Assembly (NCBI GenBank): GCA_030761205.1
Contig: JAULJL010000003.1
Location: 186,001 to 250,000 of the forward strand
Source of the DNA: Fremontodendron californicum
Taxonomy: Eukaryota; Streptophyta; Magnoliopsida; Malvales; Malvaceae
Direction of reading: 5' to 3'
DNA length: 64,000 nt
Position numbers and translations under genes: made by a program. This document shows, one piece after another, positions 40,680 to 52,391 of the stretch (position 1 is the stretch's first letter; the number at the start of each line of letters is the position of its first letter). The notes beneath the pieces are model-generated. The model was not told the origin of the DNA. It did not search any database and saw only the letters and a list, made by a program, of their open reading frames with translations.

Positions 40680-41651
40680 GGTAAGGCCTTCGGGCACTAT
40701 TCTTAAGACCTCCGGGCATCATTTTTAAAGTCGCATACAACGCATTTTTTCCAAATTATGGGTAAGGCCTCCGGGCACCATACTTAAGACCTCCGGGCAT
40801 CATTTTTAAAGTCGCATACAGCGCATTTCTTCCAAATTATGGGTAAGGCCTCCGGGCACCATTCTTAAGACCTCCGGGCATCATTTTTAAAGTCGCATAC
40901 AGCGCATTTTTTTCAAATCACGGGTAAGGCCTCCGGGCACCATTCTTAAGACCTCCGGGCATCATTTTTAAAGTCGCATACAGCGCATTTCTTCCAAATT
41001 ATGGGTAAGGCCTCCGGGCACCATTCTTAAGACCTCCAGGCATCATTTTTAAAGTCGCATACAGCGTATTTTTTTCAAATCACGGGTAAGGCCTCCGGGC
41101 ACCATTCTTAAGACCTCCGGGCATCATTTTTAAAGTCGCATACAGCGCATTTCTTCCAAATTATGGGTAAGACCTCCGGGCACCATTCTTAAGACCTCCG
41201 GGCATCATTTTTAAAGTCGCATACAGCGCATTTCTTCCAAATTATGGGTAAGACCTCCGGGCACCATTCTTAAGACCTCCGGGCATCATTTTTAAAGTCG
41301 CATACAGCGCATTTCTTCCAAATTATGGGTAAGACCTCCGGGCACCATTCTTAAGACCTCCGGGCATCATTTTTAAAGTCGCATACAGCGCATTTCTTCT
41401 AAATCACGGGTAAGGCCTCCGGGCACCATTCTTAAGACCTCCGGGCATCATTTTTAAAGTCGCATACAACGAATTTCTTCCAAATTATGGGTAAGGCCTC
41501 CGGGCACCATTCTTAAGACCTCCGGGCATCATTTTTAAAGTCGCATACAGCGTATTTCTTCCAAATTATGGGTAAGGCCTCCGGGCACCATTCTTAAGAC
41601 CTCCGGGCATCATTTTTAAAGTCGCATACAGCGCATAATTTTTCAAATCAC
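40680..41651 (+). repeat. 81-bp tandem array, 12 copies
   Basis: Copies start with GGTAAGGCCTCCGGGCACCA (or a near variant) at 40680, 40761, 40842, 40923 and so on at exact 81-bp steps to 41571. Each copy carries the motif AAGACCTCCGGGCA plus TAAAGTCGCATACAGCGCAT. No length change was found in any step I checked. All three forward frames and at least two reverse frames contain stops in every unit, so the array is non-coding. It is much richer in G and C than its surroundings. Confidence 0.95.
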
Positions 41652-42005
41652 AGGTAAGACCTCCGGGCAACATCTTTAAGACCTCCGGGCATAACTTTTT
41701 TTTCAAGGGTAAGGCCTATGGGCACCATTTTTAAGACCTCTGGGCATAATTTTTCAAATCACAGGTAAGACCTCCGGGCAACATCTTTAAGACCTCCGGG
41801 CATAACTCTTTTTTCAGGGGTAAGGCCTATGGGCACCATTTTTAAGACCTCCGGGCATAATTTTTCAAATCACAGGTAAGACCTCCGGGCAACATCTTTA
41901 AGACCTCCGGGCATAACTTTTTTCAGGGGTAAGGCCGCCGGGCAGCAATTGGTAAGACCTCCGGGCACCAGTTTTTTAAGACCTCCGGGCACCAATTTTA
42001 AAGAC
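41651..42005 (+). repeat. 111-bp tandem repeat, three copies, with the same core
   Basis: Units start CAGGTAAGACCTCCGGGCAA at about 41651, 41762 and 41873. Each contains four GGGCA-containing sub-units related to those in the 81-bp array. A partial copy lies at 40605-40680, so the 81-bp array seems to have expanded inside a 111-bp one. Confidence 0.85.
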
Positions 42006-42011
42006 CTTCGG

Positions 42012-42280
42012 GCATAGATTTTTCTTTTGAAAATCGAATTCGTTTTCTTAAGACGAATCGAGCCTTGTTTAGGCAGGGAATTCAATTTAAGGACAAAATC
42101 TTCAATTTATTGTTTAAAAAAAAATAAAAAAAAATAAAAAAAAATAAAAAAAAAATTGAAAAAGAGAAAAAAATAGAAAAATGAAAAAAAAAAGTAGAAA
42201 ATGAAAAATGAAAAATGAAAAAAAAATAGAAAATGAAAAAAAAAATTGAAAAATGAAAATGAAAAAGAAACCCCTTTCCC
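42012..42280 (+). other. Tat 3' relic repeat and A-rich tract
   Basis: 42020-42110 is a single copy of the 90-bp unit that is tandemly repeated at 21894-22560. It is followed by about 150 bp of A-runs broken by GAAAATG-type sequence. The minus-strand frame at 42114-42302 is a low-complexity run of F codons and not a gene. Confidence 0.75.
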
Positions 42281-42360
42281 TTTCCTTCACATGTGATTTC
42301 ACTGACCGTACAAAATTAGTGTTGGTTTATCTTTGCCTGATTCCTGATTCTCAGCAATAG

Positions 42361-42375
42361 CCAAAGAGGGGCAGC
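42361..42375 (+). promoter_or_regulatory. Polypurine tract of the Tat/Ogre-like element
   Basis: CCAAAGAGGGGCAGC ends at the first base of the 3' LTR, the expected place of the plus-strand primer. Confidence 0.8.
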
Positions 42376-45300
42376 TGTAGACACCTAATTTTGTCCGGAC
42401 CACTAAACATGTATGTTTTTTTCCCATATTGATGTTTCCGAGTATAAAAAGACTGTTTTCATCCTGCAGGTGGTACTCCGAGACTTAGTTTAAGAGGGCG
42501 AGCACAAAAAGACAAACTTGAAAAAAAGTCAACCCCGAAAAAGTCAACCCCGAAAAAGTCAACCCTAAAAAGTCAATTACTGAAAAAGTCAACCCACTTT
42601 CAAAATCAAGATTTTAAGTTCAATTGAAAAATGGCGAAAGAATTTTGATAATCTGAGGTCTACATTGAAAGATATGGAGTTCGGAAGTTGGGATTTGGAG
42701 ATTCAGTAGAAAAGAAACCCTAATCCAAGAAATTTGGGGAAAAGTGCTTAAACGATCAAACTGGTCGAAATTGAAGGTTCCAAATGAAAGATAAGCACTG
42801 ACTACGGGTAATGGAGAAGTCACTTGCAAGAAAAACCGAAAGAAAAGTCAATCCGGGAGGAAACCGAGAATTAGGGTTTCTAGTGGATTTCGGTGAAATC
42901 GGGAAGAATCACAGAAATGGCCCGACTTGGTAAGACCAAAGCCCCCAATGGATGAAGAATGGTTAAAAAGGATGGCCCAAGGCTCAGATTGAAGAAAATC
43001 TGAAAATCGGATTTGTTTTGAGCAAAACCGGGGTTCGGAGGTAAAAGGGCAAAATTGGAAAAATTTGGGAAAAATAGCAAATGGACTCCGAAAATTATGG
43101 AAAATTTGTCAATCTCATTCTTAAATCATTTGAAGGAGATTTGCGAAAGAAAATCTTGATTCCGAGTTCGTTTGAAAAATGGCCAAATCCCGGGCTTCTT
43201 ATGCAGTAATTCAAAAAGATAAATCCCGGAAAAATAGCAAATGGACTCCAAAAATTCTGAAATTTGGCAAATCTCATTTTTAAATTATTTGGAAGAGATT
43301 GGCGAAAGAAAATCTTGATTCCGAGTTCGTTTGCAAAATGGCCAAATCCCGGGCCTCCTATGCAGTAATTCAAGCCGATAAATCCCGAAAAAATACCAAA
43401 TGAGCTCCAAAAATTATGAAAACTTCCAGATCACACTTTTTAATTATTTTGAAGAGATTGGTGAAGAAAAATCTTGATTTGGAGCTCGTTTAAAAAATGG
43501 TAAAAAGTAGGGGCATAAAAGGACATTTTGGGAAGAAAAAATCCAAATAAATAGCAAACGGACTCGGATAATTTTGAAAACTTCCAGAACTCAATATTTT
43601 ATTATTTTGGAAGTATTAAAAAAAGAAAAATTGAATTTGGAGTCCGTTTGATATTTATTTTGCATCCGGGGGGCAAAATGGTCGTTTCACCCAAGCAACC
43701 GAAAAGGGCTTCTTTGGGCCTTGCAAAAATCAGAGCTGGGCTGGAAAAGAGAAGTGCTGGCCTGCCCAAGCCCAAAGGAAGGAGGAAGCTTAGGATTTTT
43801 TCAATCAAGTGATTAAAAATCAAGAGTTAAGTTAGAGATTTTCATTTTTGAGCCTAAGTCCCAATCCCACATCCCTTTGTAATGTCAAGCCAAGGAGGTG
43901 CTCACCTTATAAATAAGGAGTCTTGGCCTTTGGTTGAAATCACCCACTACCCCTTGTGAGATATTCTATACACTTGTATTAGGATTATCCGGGTGGTGAG
44001 TCATAGTGTTTTACTCTGAGGGTTCGTAGCTTAATCCGTTCAAAAGCTACTCTGAGGGTTTGTAGCTTAATCCGTTCAAAAGCTACGCTGAGGGTTCGTA
44101 GCTTAATCCGTTCAAAAGCTACTCTGAGGGTTCGTAGCTTAATCCGTTCAAAAGCTACTCTGAGGGTTTATAGCTTAATCCGTTCAAAAGCTACTTGGTG
44201 AGTTTTCATTTTAAAATAATGTTTCTTGTTCTTCCTTCATTTCCTTTCTTAAGTATATTTTTCTTACATTTGTTTTTACAATAAACTCACCATGGCCAAA
44301 TGGCCTACATTATTTATTTTAAGTTGTTGTTTTTGATTCATTTTATCATATTGTTTATGCTATTTTCTTTATTTTTGATGTTTTAAATATTATGTTATTT
44401 CATGTTCTTAAGTTATATTTAATTTGGTTGCTTTGTTTGTTGCCATTTATGTCTTAGATATCATGTTTTTGCATTTTTAATTTTCTGTTTTCATGTTGTT
44501 TAAATTTGAGCATGTTTTAGAGTTAGCATATTAAGTGTTTGTGAAAATGCTTGTGTGATTCTTTGCATGATTCTTGTTTTATATCTTAGTGAGCATGTTT
44601 TAGATTTGGTATATTAGGTGTTTGTGAAAATGCTTGTGTGATTTTTGTGTTATGACTTAGTTTTTCATGCTAGCATACCAAGTGTTTGTGAAAATGCCAT
44701 GCTTGTTGAAGCTTGGGGCCATTTGGCTACTCCATGTGTTTTGCATTGTGTGTTGTATTTTTGTCATGCTAGTTGTTAGGTTTTTGCATTTGCATGATAT
44801 TTGGTTGGATTTTTGAATTAAGCATGCCTTGTGTTTGTGAAAATGCCATGCATGTCTTAGGTCTAGGTACATTAAATGCCATGCAAGTTCATGTTAGGTC
44901 TAGGCCATATTATTTGTGTCATGCATTTTCCTTACATTTAGGTTTAGATCCATGCATTTCATGCATTATGTTTGCTGCATTGTTTCATGCATTTCATGTT
45001 CATGCCACTTGAATAATGACTTGAGCCAATTAATGGTTCAAAGTCATGCTCTCTTGAGCACACTTGTGGAAAATTAAGTTTGTCAAATTGATTATTCTAC
45101 CTTTGTGATTTTTTTTATTTAGCCAATTTTTATCTAACTTTCAAAGAGTCCTAGCTACTGCTTTCAAGTCATTTTATGAGTTTCAAATATTTTTACTTTG
45201 GTTTTTAAATGATTTTATCAAAAGCAAAAATGTGTTGGCAAAGCAGTTTTTTTTCTCCTCCGAAAACTTGTACATCTCTGATTTTTCTGGGAATTCATCT

Positions 45301-47134
45301 TTGATCAGAAAATTAAGCCGATTTGTTTTCGTGTAGTTTTACATGTCCTGAGTCTCCAGTATTTTTTTCAGAATTTTTGGAATTTTTAAAAATAGGGTAA
45401 AAAATCGTGGATTAAAACTGGACAGTGGAGTCAGAATTGAATTTAAAGAAAAACAAAGCAGTTTTTTTTCTCCTCCGAAAACTCGTACATCTCTGATTTT
45501 TCTGGGAATTCATCTTTGATCAGAAAATTAAGCCGATTTGTTTTCTTGTAGTTTTACATGTCCTGAGTCTCCAGTATTTTTTTCAGAATTTTTGGAATTT
45601 TTAAAAATAGGGTAAAAAATCGTGGATTAAAACTGGACAGTGGAGTCAGAATTGAATTTAAAGAAAAACAAAGCAGTTTTTTCTCCTCCAAAAAACTCGT
45701 ACATCTATGATTTTTCTGGGAATTCATCTTTGATCCGAAAATTAAACTGATTTTTTTTTTGTGTAGTTTTACATGTCCTGAGTTTCCAGTATTTTTTTCA
45801 AAATTTTTGGGAATTTTTAAAAATAGGTTAAAAATCGTGGATTAAAACTGGACAGTGGAGTCAGAATTGAATTTAAAGAAAAACCATTTTTCTGTTTTGG
45901 TTAATTTACTTAGAGTGGGCTGATTAGGAGGGTTAGCTACTGACTTAGGGTGATTTCTAAGCCTTTTTAAATTCTAAAAATGGTTTTTCAAGTCCCGGGT
46001 TAAGGGTAGTCAAGTCCGGATTTTTTAAACTTAGGAAATTAGAGCCTTTTTAAAAAAAATTAGCCCAGTTTTTATTTTTAATTCAAGCTTTTCAAAATTG
46101 TTTTCAAACAATCACAAAGTATTTTGGTTTTAGAATATTTAATTTGACATATTTTCCTAAGGTAGCCGGATATCTTGTTAGATATACGGATTTCCTTAAT
46201 TAAAGGAAAAAATACATTTCATGCATTGCATTTTTATATTCATGCATTTTATATAATATGTGATTCTTGCCATAATAATTTCTATGATATTGTTGTTATT
46301 TTGATTTATATTTTTTTTGATGTTACATGGTTTATTATATGGTTTTGAATATTTCATGATATCCTATGCTTTTATTTAGTTATTTTTATTTGGTATATAC
46401 TATGTCATGCATGTACATATTCATATCTTTTAAAATGTTTTCAAAAGGATAATGATTTTTCAATAAAAAAATAAAGATATTCCCGAGTTAAAATAATTCA
46501 TGAGTTCTCTACCGGGTTTGCTGGAGGGAATATCATCAATTATTATTAATAAAGGAATATCTTTCTTTCAAAAAAGAGAATGATTTGGAAAGTTTTCCAA
46601 AACTAATAAAAATTTCTATATTTTGCCACGTTTGTTGGGGAATATAGGAAAATTTTGAATTTATAAATTCCGGATCATTTTCAATAAAAAAGGAATTATT
46701 TTTCTTTAAATTGGGAATTAACTCGAAATACTAAATTTAAAACCAACTTTTTTACCGAGACTTGAGATAACACACGATTAATAAGGTACCGATTTATACG
46801 GGCGTTGTGGGGGTGCTAATCCTTCCCCACACGTAACCGACTCCCGAACCCGCTTCTTTGATTTCTCTGGTTTAAAACGCAGACTTGAAATTGGTTTTTA
46901 AAATGTTTTAATTAATTTTTAAAATATTTTATAAAACCGGTTTTAATAGGTGGCCGATCACACCTAGCTAAAAAAGATTGGTGGCGACTCCATGTCTTTT
47001 TTAAGGTCATTTCAAAACCTTCATTTTTTAGAGGAATTAAGTCGACTTTTCCTCGATTTTTTTTAATGTCACGCCTAACGAATAATAAAGTCTTGCGATG
47101 AGACTTCGTCGTTATTTTTTTTTAGGTTGCGACA
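42376..47134 (+). mobile_element. 3' LTR of the Tat/Ogre-like element
   Basis: Nearly identical to the 5' LTR along its 4.76 kb, including every internal repeat. Differences noticed include C/T at 30908 versus 42654, a roughly 10-bp indel near 44670 (CATGCTAGCATACC versus CATGCC), and a few single-base or T-run changes. TATA box at 43908-43915. Ends in GGTTGCGACA, followed by the right target duplication. The frames inside it duplicate those of the 5' LTR and are not called. Confidence 0.92.
43908..43915 (+). promoter_or_regulatory. TATA box of the 3' LTR
   Basis: TATAAATA at exactly the same LTR offset as 32162. If active, it would read out into the flanking satellite from about 43940. Confidence 0.55.
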
Positions 47135-48459
47135 ATTATAATATATCTATGTTATTGTAATATATTTATGCAATTGTAATAAATCTATGTAATTATAATA
47201 TATCTATGTAATATTACATAGATATATATATTACATGTATTTTAATTATAATATATCTATGTAATTGTAATATATCTATGTAATTGTAATATTATCTATG
47301 TAATTGTAATGTATCTATGTGATTGTAACAGATATTACATAGATATATTACATAGATATATATATTACAATTACATAGATATATTACAATTATATAGATA
47401 TATTTCAATTACATAGATGTATTGCAATTACATAGATGTATTACAATTACATAAATATATTTATTACAATTACATATATATATTACTATTACATAGATAT
47501 ATTATAATTACATAGATATATTACATATAATAGATAAAATTACATAGATATAATTACATAGATAATATATCTTTGTAGTTGTAATATATCTGTGTAATTG
47601 TAATATATCTATGTAATATTACATAGATACATTATTAATTGTAATATATTTATGTAATTGTAATATATCTATGTAATTGTAATATATCGTTGTAATTGTA
47701 ACGCATCTATGTAATATATCTATGTAATTGTAATATATCTAAGTAACTATAGTATATCTATGTAATTGTAATATATATATATCCAATGTCTCTATGTAAT
47801 TCTAATATGTCAATGTAATTCGAAAATATTATATATTACATGTATTTTAATATATCTAATGTGTAATTGTAATGTATTTATGTAATTGTAATATATAATA
47901 TAATATATCTATATAATTGTAATAATATATCTATGTAGTTTTACTATATCTATGTAATTGTAATGTATCTATGTACTATATCTAAGTAATTGTAATATAT
48001 CTATGTACTTGTAATATATTTATGTAATATAAATATCTATGTAGTTGTAATTGTAATATATTTGTGTAATTGTAATAAATGTATGTAATTGTAATATATA
48101 CACAAATATATTACAATTACTTACATATATTACAACTAAATAGATATATTACAATTACATAAATATATACAATTACATAGATATATTACACAAATATATT
48201 ACAATTATATAAATATTTTACAATTACATAGATATATTACAATTACAGAAAACATTAGATATAGTCATATAATATTTTCAGTAATTCTAATATATCTATG
48301 TAAAAGTAAGTTTTCAGTAATTGTAATATATCTATGTAATTACTGAATACAAATATATTACAATTACAAATATATATTAGATATTACATGTATACATTAG
48401 AATTATATAGATATATTACAATTACACAAATATATTACAATTACATAGATATTACATAG
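47135..48459. repeat. 19-bp AT-rich satellite, block 6
   Basis: Begins with the right ATTAT target duplication (47135-47139). It is mainly in complement orientation, with forward stretches near 47340-47520 and 48110-48250. No gene is visible. Confidence 0.92.
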
Positions 48460-48809
48460 CACTACAAACAAATTGCCATATACTGACACTTAGTTATACT
48501 GATGGTAGAAATCCATAGGTAAAAAGGATCTATAGCGACAGATTTTTGGTACCGTCAGAATATATGTAACATATACCGACGCTTCATTTATCCGTCGCTA
48601 TAGATATATCTATACCGACAGTTGATGAGAAACCGTCGGTATAGGTACATAACAAATACTGATACTTTAATTATCTGTCGCTGTAGATACACCTATACCG
48701 ACTATTAATGAGAAACCATCGGTATAGATACATAACATATACCAACGCTTTAATTATCCGATGGTATAGATACACCTATACCGACTATTAATAGAAAATC
48801 GTCGGTATA

Positions 48810-48836
48810 CACTACAAAAAAATGCCATATACCGAC
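48810..48836 (+). other. Inner CACTA terminal inverted repeat
   Basis: A second terminus, CACTACAAAAAAATGCCATA, starts 350 bp inside the outer one and is followed by its own ACCGACGG repeats. Copy 1 has the degenerate equivalent ending at 18951. This suggests one CACTA element inserted close to the end of another before the two copies separated. Confidence 0.65.
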
Positions 48837-48933
48837 AAAAGCCTATACTGACGGACAAAATCCGTCGGTATAAATAGGATATTCTGACGGATTTGTTATT
48901 CGTCGGTATGTATTCGTCATATACCAACGGAAG

Positions 48934-49501
48934 TAGGGATGGCAATGGAGCGGGGCGGGGGCGGATTTTGCAGTATCCGCCCCCGCCCCGCCATAGTACT
49001 GCTCTGCCCCGTCCCCCGCCCCACTCCGCCATGGATGTTGAAATTTCAATACCACTACCACCTCCATGGATGTCGGTTACATCCATAACCGCCCCGCCCC
49101 GCTCCGCCCCATTTGATATTTATTAATTATTTTTATTTTTTTTTTAAATAATAAAGCATTTAAAAAAATTTAAATATAAATTAAATATAAACATGTTTCT
49201 AATATAGGAGGAGAAAAAAATAAAGTATTAGGTTTAAGTTTTTAAAAATAAAAACAAAAATAATAAGTTTAATTATATTATTTTATTATTCATTTAAAAG
49301 CTAAATATGTAAGGGTAAAATTGTAATTTCAGTATTCGGGGCGGGGCGGAGCAGGCAATTACCACTACTGCTCCATCCCCGCCTTTCAAACAAAAAAAAT
49401 CGCACCGCCCCGCTCCGCCTCCATTGTTCAAAAAAAAAACCTCTCCATTCGGATCGGATCGGTTCGAAATCCATCGGTCGGATCGGGTTTTGCCATCCCT
49501 A
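48934..49501. mobile_element. Non-autonomous hAT element (MITE-like, 568 bp)
   Basis: Terminal inverted repeats TAGGGATGGCAA and TTGCCATCCCTA bound it. The 8-bp duplication AACGGAAG lies on both sides (48926-48933 and 49502-49509), the size made by hAT transposases. Copy 1 of the host CACTA end has the empty site with a single AACGGAAG near 18835, which proves insertion. Both ends carry strongly GC-rich GGGGCGGGG-type segments (48950-49015, 49338-49420), while the middle is AT-rich. It encodes nothing; the overlapping frames at 48754-49126 come from the GC-rich end. It depends on a transposase from elsewhere. Confidence 0.9.
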
Positions 49502-50321
49502 AACGGAAGTCATAACCGTCGGTGTATATATTATCTATACTGATGGATTTATAAAACGCCGTCGGTATAGTAATAATATATACTGACGGATTTTTTCATC
49601 CGTCAATATAAGTCACTTCGAAAATAACGCGGCTTTCTTTTATAAAGGCGGGTGATTTAATTTTTAATGAAAATGCTATATTGACGGATTTGCCCGTTGG
49701 TATTGTATTATGTTATATTTCCCCCTTTCTTTTCCACTTCTCTCTTTCACCCGTCTCTTTCTCTTATCTAGCTCTTTCACTTATTTTCCTTTTCAATCGG
49801 TAATCACCATTTCATTTCATTTCCCGATTCGACTTTCTCATCTCTTTCACCATTTAATTTTTTTTTGGTATTATTCTTTGATTGTTAGATATCTGTTCAA
49901 TGTTAGAGGAGGCACGCGACCACTTAAACAACCAACCCATCTTCTCAAATTGGTCAGTTTCTCTTTTTTTTTTTCATTTTGTTTTCTCGTCGAATTTGCT
50001 TTTATATCTCCTTTTCCTATAGTTGGATTGTATTTGTATTTGGGCATGGATTAATTATTTAGTCCTGTTAATTAGATTTGTGGCAAATTGTCTGTTGATT
50101 TATTCATAATCAATATAGAAAATTTGATGATAAATTAAGTGGGCAAAACCATTAGAATTGTTGCAGCATCAATCTGGGCAAGATGGGAATGGGAACGATT
50201 TATTAATCCACACGAAAGCTACAGCACTGTCCGATGATTCTCTTTCTCCACACGAAAGAAGCCCCTATTGGTTGATAAATTAAGCTTGCGAAGATTCGAA
50301 CAAGGGCTCTTGAGATGCGGT

Positions 50322-50658
50322 TATAATATACATGTAATTGTAATTGTAATATATTACAATAGATATTTTATTCTAATGTTTTCTGTAATTGTAATATATC
50401 TATGGAATTATAATATATTTATGTAGTTGTAATATATCTATGTTATTGTAATATATTTATGCAATTGTAATATATCTATGTAATTATAATATGTCTATGT
50501 AATTGTAATATATCTATGTAATTATAATATATTTGTGTATTGTAATATATCTATGTAATTGTAATATATTTTTATAATTATATATTTGTGTAATTGTAAT
50601 TGTAATATATTTACGTAATATATCTATGTTATTGTAATATATGTATGTAATTGTAATA
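50322..50658 (-). repeat. 19-bp AT-rich satellite, block 7
   Basis: Complement-orientation units, the inverse of about 17590-18013, including the TCTAATGTTTTCTGTAATTG variant. It ends with the TAATA target duplication (50654-50658) of the next element. Confidence 0.9.
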
Positions 50659-52356
50659 TGTAACACCCTGTCCGAATAATCTACCTAAAATTCCCATACC
50701 CCAGTATAATATCACGGAATAGGGACTCTGGAGGTGGCTCCCGCCACAAAGGCGTAGCACGCAGCTCCCGTATTCCGGTCTAATATCACGGAATGGGGAT
50801 TCTGGAGGTGGCTCCCGTCACAAAGGCGTAGCACGCAGCTCCCGTATTCCGGTCAAGGAAATAATCTCATACATTAAGTCAGGTGGAGCCAAAACCATGT
50901 ACGTCAAATTCTATGTAAAATCATATTTCATAAAATCAACCAACTTACTCGATATAATATTTCTTGAAATAAAACTACTTTAATAACAAATCAATTCATA
51001 TGATTAAATATCGTATATACCTTTAATACGTAAAATAAATATATATGCTAAAAATATATATATATATAATTATAATTAAAGAAATTTCAAATAACTATAG
51101 TTGTCGTCTACTCACAATCCTTGAGATGATCTCACTGTACACCTCGACCTGAAACTTCGGGATCCATAGGTGACGTCAGATCTACGTGGCCTAGAGATTA
51201 ACAATAATTAGTATCTATACATGCTCAAAGCATTACACAATTTTGAATGCAACTTAAGTCTCATAATCTTCCCTCAAGGTCAATACTAATTCCTCATACT
51301 CAAAACAACATATCCCAAATTTTTAATATCATTTCCATAATCATTTTCTCCAAATATTCAACTCCATATTCATGTCCTTATCAAATTCCTTTCTAGTATT
51401 CCATGCCTTAGAGATTTTCATAATCCATAACCATCAATAGTACTATATTTCTCTTAAGCAATAAATTCCTTAATATCAAGTTAGATTAAAAAATCATAAC
51501 TTGAGTTTGGTAAGGAATTTGGAAGTGATTCCAATTGTTTTATTTCAACCAATATATCTAACTTATGAATAAAATAACTAACTTATACAACTAGAACAAA
51601 ATATTGATCAAATTTGATAAATCCCGAAACCATGCTGAAACAGGGGTCACACTGAACAGCCAACTTCACCGAATTTTATCTTTTTAACCGCTTATCGGTT
51701 TTGGGTGATTCAAAAACCAAAATTCTCGTATTGAAGTCTAGTTTCTAGGAAAAATATCAAAAAAATATAAAGCCAACTGTCCGAACCCAGAAAATCCGAA
51801 CAGCAAGCATGCTCAGATTCCCCTGTTTTGCTTTTTCTTTCCATTTTCTTGTTCATGCTTTCAAATCCTTTTAATACATACCAAAAATGAGTAAAATTCA
51901 TACTTAATAGATGGATTTCAGACCTTAACATGTTTATGGAGCAAAGATCTTAGCATGCTTAAGTAGAATATCTAAAGAAAATGAAGAATTTATCAAGAAA
52001 CTAACCTTGGATGTAATTGTTGTTGAGATTATGGTGGAATACTTGAAGAGAAATTTGAGAGAGAGAGAGGATGGGAGTGGCCGGCTGCCACTTGAAGAAG
52101 AGAAGCAGAATTCTAGTGTTTTCGGGAGAGAAAGATGAAGATAAGTGATATTTTGTTTTGTTTTTGGGATAATTGCATATTAGTCCCTCAACTTTTTATA
52201 AATAACCATTTAGCCCCTAAACTTTTTTAATATGTTCATTTTGATCCTTTCTTCTTTTATTTCCTTCACTTATAACTTCTTACAAATTTCCAAGTTTGTC
52301 CTTAAAAATTTTCGAGATTTAACTTTACATGATTATACGTAACCTCGGTTGTTACA
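50659..52356 (-). mobile_element. 3' LTR of the chromovirus, with an 806-bp deletion
   Basis: Same ends as the 5' LTR, but 1698 bp instead of 2504 bp. The sequence jumps at about 50688, from CTACCTAAAAT to TCCCATACCCC, omitting what lies at about 55600-56410 in the other LTR. The remainder is almost identical. The frame 51710-51931 is shared with the other LTR and has no recognisable product. Confidence 0.9.
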
Positions 52357-52370
52357 ACTTACCCCCCTTA
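52357..52370 (-). promoter_or_regulatory. Polypurine tract of the chromovirus
   Basis: TAAGGGGGGTAAGT on the minus strand ends at the 3' LTR border. Just before it is GAGGACGAAATTT, a conserved neighbour of the tract in Tekay-like elements. Confidence 0.88.
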
Positions 52371-52391
52371 GAAAAATTTCGTCCTCGAAAT

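Larger units (their letters stand above)
30630..47134 (+). mobile_element. Complete non-autonomous Tat/Ogre-like Ty3/gypsy retrotransposon (16.5 kb)
   Basis: It has two 4.75-kb LTRs (30630-35378 and 42376-47134), a primer-binding region at 35381, a polypurine tract at 42361-42375 and a 5-bp target duplication ATTAT. The LTRs differ at only a handful of sites that I can see, so the insertion is recent. The 7.0-kb interior has a leader, a spacer with repeated CATGCATCATGTTGGCATCA motifs, a remnant of the Gag zinc-knuckle region, and long non-coding sequence with an 81-bp tandem array. It has no protease, reverse transcriptase or integrase. It must have been mobilised by enzymes from a related autonomous element. 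Tat/Ogre assignment rests on the primer-binding site, Gag knuckle style and LTR start, and is inferred. Confidence 0.85.
48460..50321 (+). mobile_element. CACTA transposon 5' end, copy 2 (inverted relative to copy 1, with a hAT insertion)
   Basis: It begins CACTACAAACAAATTGCC after the flanking bases TAG and continues with CCGTCGGTATAG-type subterminal repeats, a pyrimidine-rich leader (49715-49800), the short frame MLEEARDHLNN (about 49900) and the shared segment ending GAGATGCGG at 50320. It is the reverse complement of 18014-19214 but has about 87 bp more subterminal sequence, and a 568-bp hAT element at 48934. Satellite flanks on both sides also match copy 1, so the duplication includes flanking DNA. 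The opposite CACTA terminus is not found before 64000. The frame 49710-50054 is leader sequence without a recognisable domain. Confidence 0.78.

Noticed and set aside
40680..41651. Regularly spaced repeats as a possible CRISPR array
   Set aside because: Units are contiguous 81-bp copies with no unique spacers, inside a plant retrotransposon.
41870..42085. Minus-strand frame with repeated PGGL units
   Set aside because: It is read through the GACCTCCGGGCA tandem repeat and breaks in the regular 81-bp units.
48754..49126. Pro/Arg- or Gly-rich overlapping frames on both strands
   Set aside because: They arise from the GC-rich end of the hAT element, which is non-coding and absent from the sister copy.
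49710..50054. 114-residue hydrophobic frame, a possible membrane protein
   Set aside because: It spans the pyrimidine-rich leader of the CACTA end; Ser/Phe/Leu richness follows from CTCTTTC runs, and copy 1 does not keep the frame.
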